A stretch of 25,631 bases of DNA from Bacteroidales bacterium UBA6431 (GTDB lineage Bacteria > Bacteroidota > Bacteroidia > Bacteroidales > UBA932). Below the pieces are notes generated by a model. That model had not been told where the DNA came from. It ran no database searches and worked only from the letters and a program-made list of their open reading frames with translations. Location: NCBI GenBank assembly GCA_002439095.1, contig DJOT01000043.1, forward strand, positions 1-25,631, in the 5' to 3' direction. Below, in pieces: positions 23,482 through 25,631 of this stretch. Within the stretch, counting starts at the first letter, position 1. Every line of letters begins with the position of its first letter. A program made the translations under genes and the position numbers.

Positions 23482-23504
23482 TTTAAAGTCCATTTCCGTT
23501 CATA

Positions 23505-23537
23505 TTGGTGAATTACGGTGGCAGACGCTTATATTTG
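23505..23537 (+). promoter_or_regulatory. Candidate promoter of the surface lipoprotein gene
   Basis: TTG (23505-23507) and TATATTTG (23530-23537, perfect TAnnTTTG) are separated by 22 bases, inside the range used in Bacteroidota though longer than the preferred 19. It would give an untranslated leader of roughly 90 bases before the ATG at 23633, much longer than the other leaders inferred in this window. Confidence 0.5.
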
Positions 23538-23632
23538 CCGAGGTGTTTCCGTGCCGATCGCGCGCCCCGGCCCTTCATGGTGGCTGAGCACAGGCTGAGA
23601 GGCAGCGGGAATGAATTAAAAGTAATAACCGT

Positions 23633-25631
23633 ATGCTACGAAAACTATTGATTCTGGCCTGCGTGCCACTGGTGCTGCTGGGATGCAGCAAACTGAACGA
23701 CCTGTCGACCAAGGTCGATGACATCGATTCCCGTCTGGGCAAACTTGAGACGCTCTGCGCCCAGATGAACAAGGACATCACCGCCCTGCAGAAGGCGGTC
23801 AAAGCCTTGGAGGACAAAGACTATGTGACTTCCGTGGAGCCGATCACAGAAGACGGCAAGGAGATCGGCTACCGCATCAACTTCACCAAGAGCGGAAGCA
23901 TCACCATTTACCACGGCAAAGACGGGGCCGACGGACTGACCCCGGTCATAAGCGTATCTCAGGATACGGACGGGCTGTACTACTGGACAATCGACGGGGA
24001 ATGGCTCCTTGACTCCGGCGGCAACAAGATCAAAGCCTCGGCCACCGATGGCGAGGACGGCATCACCCCTCAGCTCAAGATAGAAGAGGACTGGTGGTAC
24101 ATCTCCTACGATGCGGGGCAGACCTGGACGAAACTCAGCACCGCCAAAGGCGACAAGGGAGACTCGATGTTCAGTGCCGTCACCTACGACAGCCTTTATC
24201 TCTACCTCACCCTTGCCAACGGCACGAAGCTCACCATCCCGATGTCCTCCCCGATAAGTCTGGAGTTTGACATCAAGGACAACGAGGCCGTCATCTCCGC
24301 AGGCGAGACCATAGTCATAGGATACACGGTCACCGGCTCCACGCAGACCAGCAGGGTCTCAGCCTCCTCCGATGGCAACTATGTGGTGAAAGTCAAGAGC
24401 AGCTCAGCCGACAAGGGCACGATAGAAGTCACGGCTCCGACCCCGTACGCAGACGGCTACATCAACGTCATCGCCGACAACGGCAACGGCTACACCCGCC
24501 TGCACGTCATCAGCTTCAGCGAGCGCAAGATCAACTTCCCGTCCGGTCTCGAATACAGCGTCGCCACCGAGGGCGGCACGGTGGAGATCCCGTTTACGGT
24601 CAATTTCGACTACACGGCCAAGGTTGCAGCTTCAGATGCCGGATGGCTCAGCATCGCGCAGACCAAAGCCGCGGAAAGGGCCGCCAGCCTCTCAGTAGTC
24701 GTGGGCAAGAACGACGGCGATGCCTCTCGCAGCGGCAAGGTGTACATCTATCCGCTCAATGGCAACGGTGAAGCCTGCCAGGAAATCGTGATCAACCAGG
24801 CCTCGGCCTACTTCAGCATCAGCAAGACTCTTGTCGTGGCCCCTGCCGAGGGCGGAGAGTTCACTGTGGATGTCAGGTCATCCCGAGGGCTCACCCTCAA
24901 ACCGGGCGAGGGCGACTGGTTCACTGCCACAGCCGAAGCCGACAGCAAGGAGACAGGCAAATACAGCCTCAAGGTCAAGGTGAACGAGAACAACGGCACC
25001 GAGCGCCGCAGCAGCACCGTCGAGCTCTACTCCGAAGGTGCCCCGGCCACGCGGCTCGGCAGCCTCGAAGTCCTGCAGTCCAGCAAGACCGCAGACGAAC
25101 TCAAAGACATGGTCTTCGTCGGCAAAGCCGCCTTCGCCAACGACTTCACCATCTACCTCCCTCTCGCCGGCGAAATCGACTGCTACATAGACTGGGGCGA
25201 CGGCACGGTGGAGCATAAGCAAGGCAAGATTTCATGCGAACCAAACAAACCTGGGAAAGGGATTTTTCATAAGTACATCGTGGACAAAGCCACGGAATAC
25301 GAGATACGGATTTCAGGTAAAGTAACAGCACTTAATTCACATAATACGATACCAGGAGGAAGTTATCGCTCCTCCATCTCCGCTGTGAAGCAATGGGGAA
25401 GTACTGGACTTAAGGATATGTCTTTCGCTTTCGATAGTTTCGGAGCTCTTAAGGACATCCCAGCAGATGAGACGGGAGCATTTGCTGAAGTGACTACATT
25501 CCTTTACGCTTTCCTTTCATGTGAGACCCTAGAGACTATTCCGGACGGGCTGTTCAAATATTGTGGAAATGTGGAGACATTCTCTGGATGCTTCCGCGGA
25601 TGCTCTGCTTTGACTTCTATCCCAGCGGATT
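23633..25631 (+). CDS. DUF4988/BACON/BspA-type surface lipoprotein (3' end cut by the window)
   Basis: An open frame runs from ATG 23633 past the window edge (at least 666 residues). A lipobox LLGC (Cys18) is followed by a short coiled coil (about 20-63), then a DUF4988-like region with collagen- and fibre-like GKDGADGLTP, DGEDGITPQ and KGDKGDS turns (to about 205). Ig/BACON-like beta domains follow (one with NYVVKVKSSSADKGTIEVTA, one with FTVNFDYTAKVAASDAGWLSIAQ, one with FTVDVRSSRGLTLKPGEGDWF). Next comes a PKD-like strand with DCYIDWGDGTVEH, then the first DUF285/BspA leucine-rich-like repeats (LKDIPADETGAF, LETIPDGLFKYC, LTSIPAD). It is likely an outer-membrane surface protein that binds a glycan or host ligand. 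The coding sequence turns AT-rich from about 25215, where the last two regions begin. Confidence 0.85.
   Translation, partial: MLRKLLILACVPLVLLGCSKLNDLSTKVDDIDSRLGKLETLCAQMNKDITALQKAVKALEDKDYVTSVEPITEDGKEIGYRINFTKSGSITIYHGKDGADGLTPVISVSQDTDGLYYWTIDGEWLLDSGGNKIKASATDGEDGITPQLKIEEDWWYISYDAGQTWTKLSTAKGDKGDSMFSAVTYDSLYLYLTLANGTKLTIPMSSPISLEFDIKDNEAVISAGETIVIGYTVTGSTQTSRVSASSDGNYVVKVKSSSADKGTIEVTAPTPYADGYINVIADNGNGYTRLHVISFSERKINFPSGLEYSVATEGGTVEIPFTVNFDYTAKVAASDAGWLSIAQTKAAERAASLSVVVGKNDGDASRSGKVYIYPLNGNGEACQEIVINQASAYFSISKTLVVAPAEGGEFTVDVRSSRGLTLKPGEGDWFTATAEADSKETGKYSLKVKVNENNGTERRSSTVELYSEGAPATRLGSLEVLQSSKTADELKDMVFVGKAAFANDFTIYLPLAGEIDCYIDWGDGTVEHKQGKISCEPNKPGKGIFHKYIVDKATEYEIRISGKVTALNSHNTIPGGSYRSSISAVKQWGSTGLKDMSFAFDSFGALKDIPADETGAFAEVTTFLYAFLSCETLETIPDGLFKYCGNVETFSGCFRGCSALTSIPAD

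Larger units (their letters stand above)
23267..23632. other. Gene-free stretch between rpoN and the surface lipoprotein
   Basis: This 366-base gap carries, in order, REP cluster C (23314-23446), a TGACC/GGTCA repeat set (23459-23481), a promoter candidate (23505-23537) and a leader of about 90 bases. The leader contains a GGCTGAG direct repeat (23582-23588 and 23593-23599). No gene or tRNA is seen. Open frames crossing the palindromes are repeat by-products. Confidence 0.7.

Noticed and set aside
22580..23482. A 300-codon minus-strand frame opposite rpoN and REP cluster C
   Set aside because: It is antisense to a well-supported sigma-54 gene, begins inside the palindromes, and resembles no protein family.
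23645..23914. Minus-strand frames at the start of the lipoprotein gene
   Set aside because: They are shadows of the long plus-strand frame, which has a clear lipobox and recognisable domains.

Overview
The window looks like a chromosomal segment of a fairly GC-rich member of the Bacteroidales (Bacteroidota). Several signs agree: promoters match the Bacteroidota TTG / TAnnTTTG pattern, Shine-Dalgarno sequences are largely absent, KorA is a fused gamma-alpha subunit, lipoproteins are abundant, and the window ends in a DUF4988/BACON/BspA-type surface lipoprotein. Family-level placement (Rikenellaceae-like or another GC-rich lineage) is a guess.

Layout. Positions 9187-155 (minus strand) hold nadK-uppS-bamA-ompH, a terminator, then korA-korB-gdhA with its own terminator. 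The first group serves NADP supply, undecaprenyl carrier synthesis and outer-membrane protein assembly. The second links succinyl-CoA, 2-oxoglutarate and glutamate. Positions 9260-13016 (plus) hold pdxJ, a second Skp/OmpH-like protein that is a lipoprotein, a GT4 glycosyltransferase and a periplasmic-binding-fold lipoprotein. Positions 16779-12996 (minus) hold trxB-bamD-rpoZ-recN in a tight operon. It is divergent from a Fur/PerR-type regulator (16822-17274).

Positions 17275-18724 are the most unusual part. A RAYT-type (REP-associated) Y1/HUH transposase of 306 residues is embedded between two clusters of imperfect palindromes built on GTACGGCAAAA / TTTCCCGTAC. A third cluster lies 5.7 kb away after rpoN (23314-23446). 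It contains a 111-bp block that is an inverted copy (109 of 111 bases identical) of a block beside the RAYT gene. The clusters and gene together look like a REP/RAYT system in a Bacteroidota host, with a long C-terminal helical extension on the transposase.

Positions 18725-20807 (minus) hold miaB and radC. Positions 20852-23266 (plus) hold a LEA2-like lipoprotein, a SPOR-like protein and rpoN (sigma-54). From 23633 to the window end runs the truncated surface lipoprotein, whose base composition shifts to AT-rich in its last 400 bases.

The window is mostly core housekeeping: envelope biogenesis (BamA, BamD, two Skp-like proteins, UppS), redox and cofactor metabolism (NadK, PdxJ, TrxB, Kor, Gdh), DNA repair (RecN, RadC) and transcription (RpoZ, RpoN, Fur). 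The accessory signals are the REP/RAYT system and the terminal lipoprotein.
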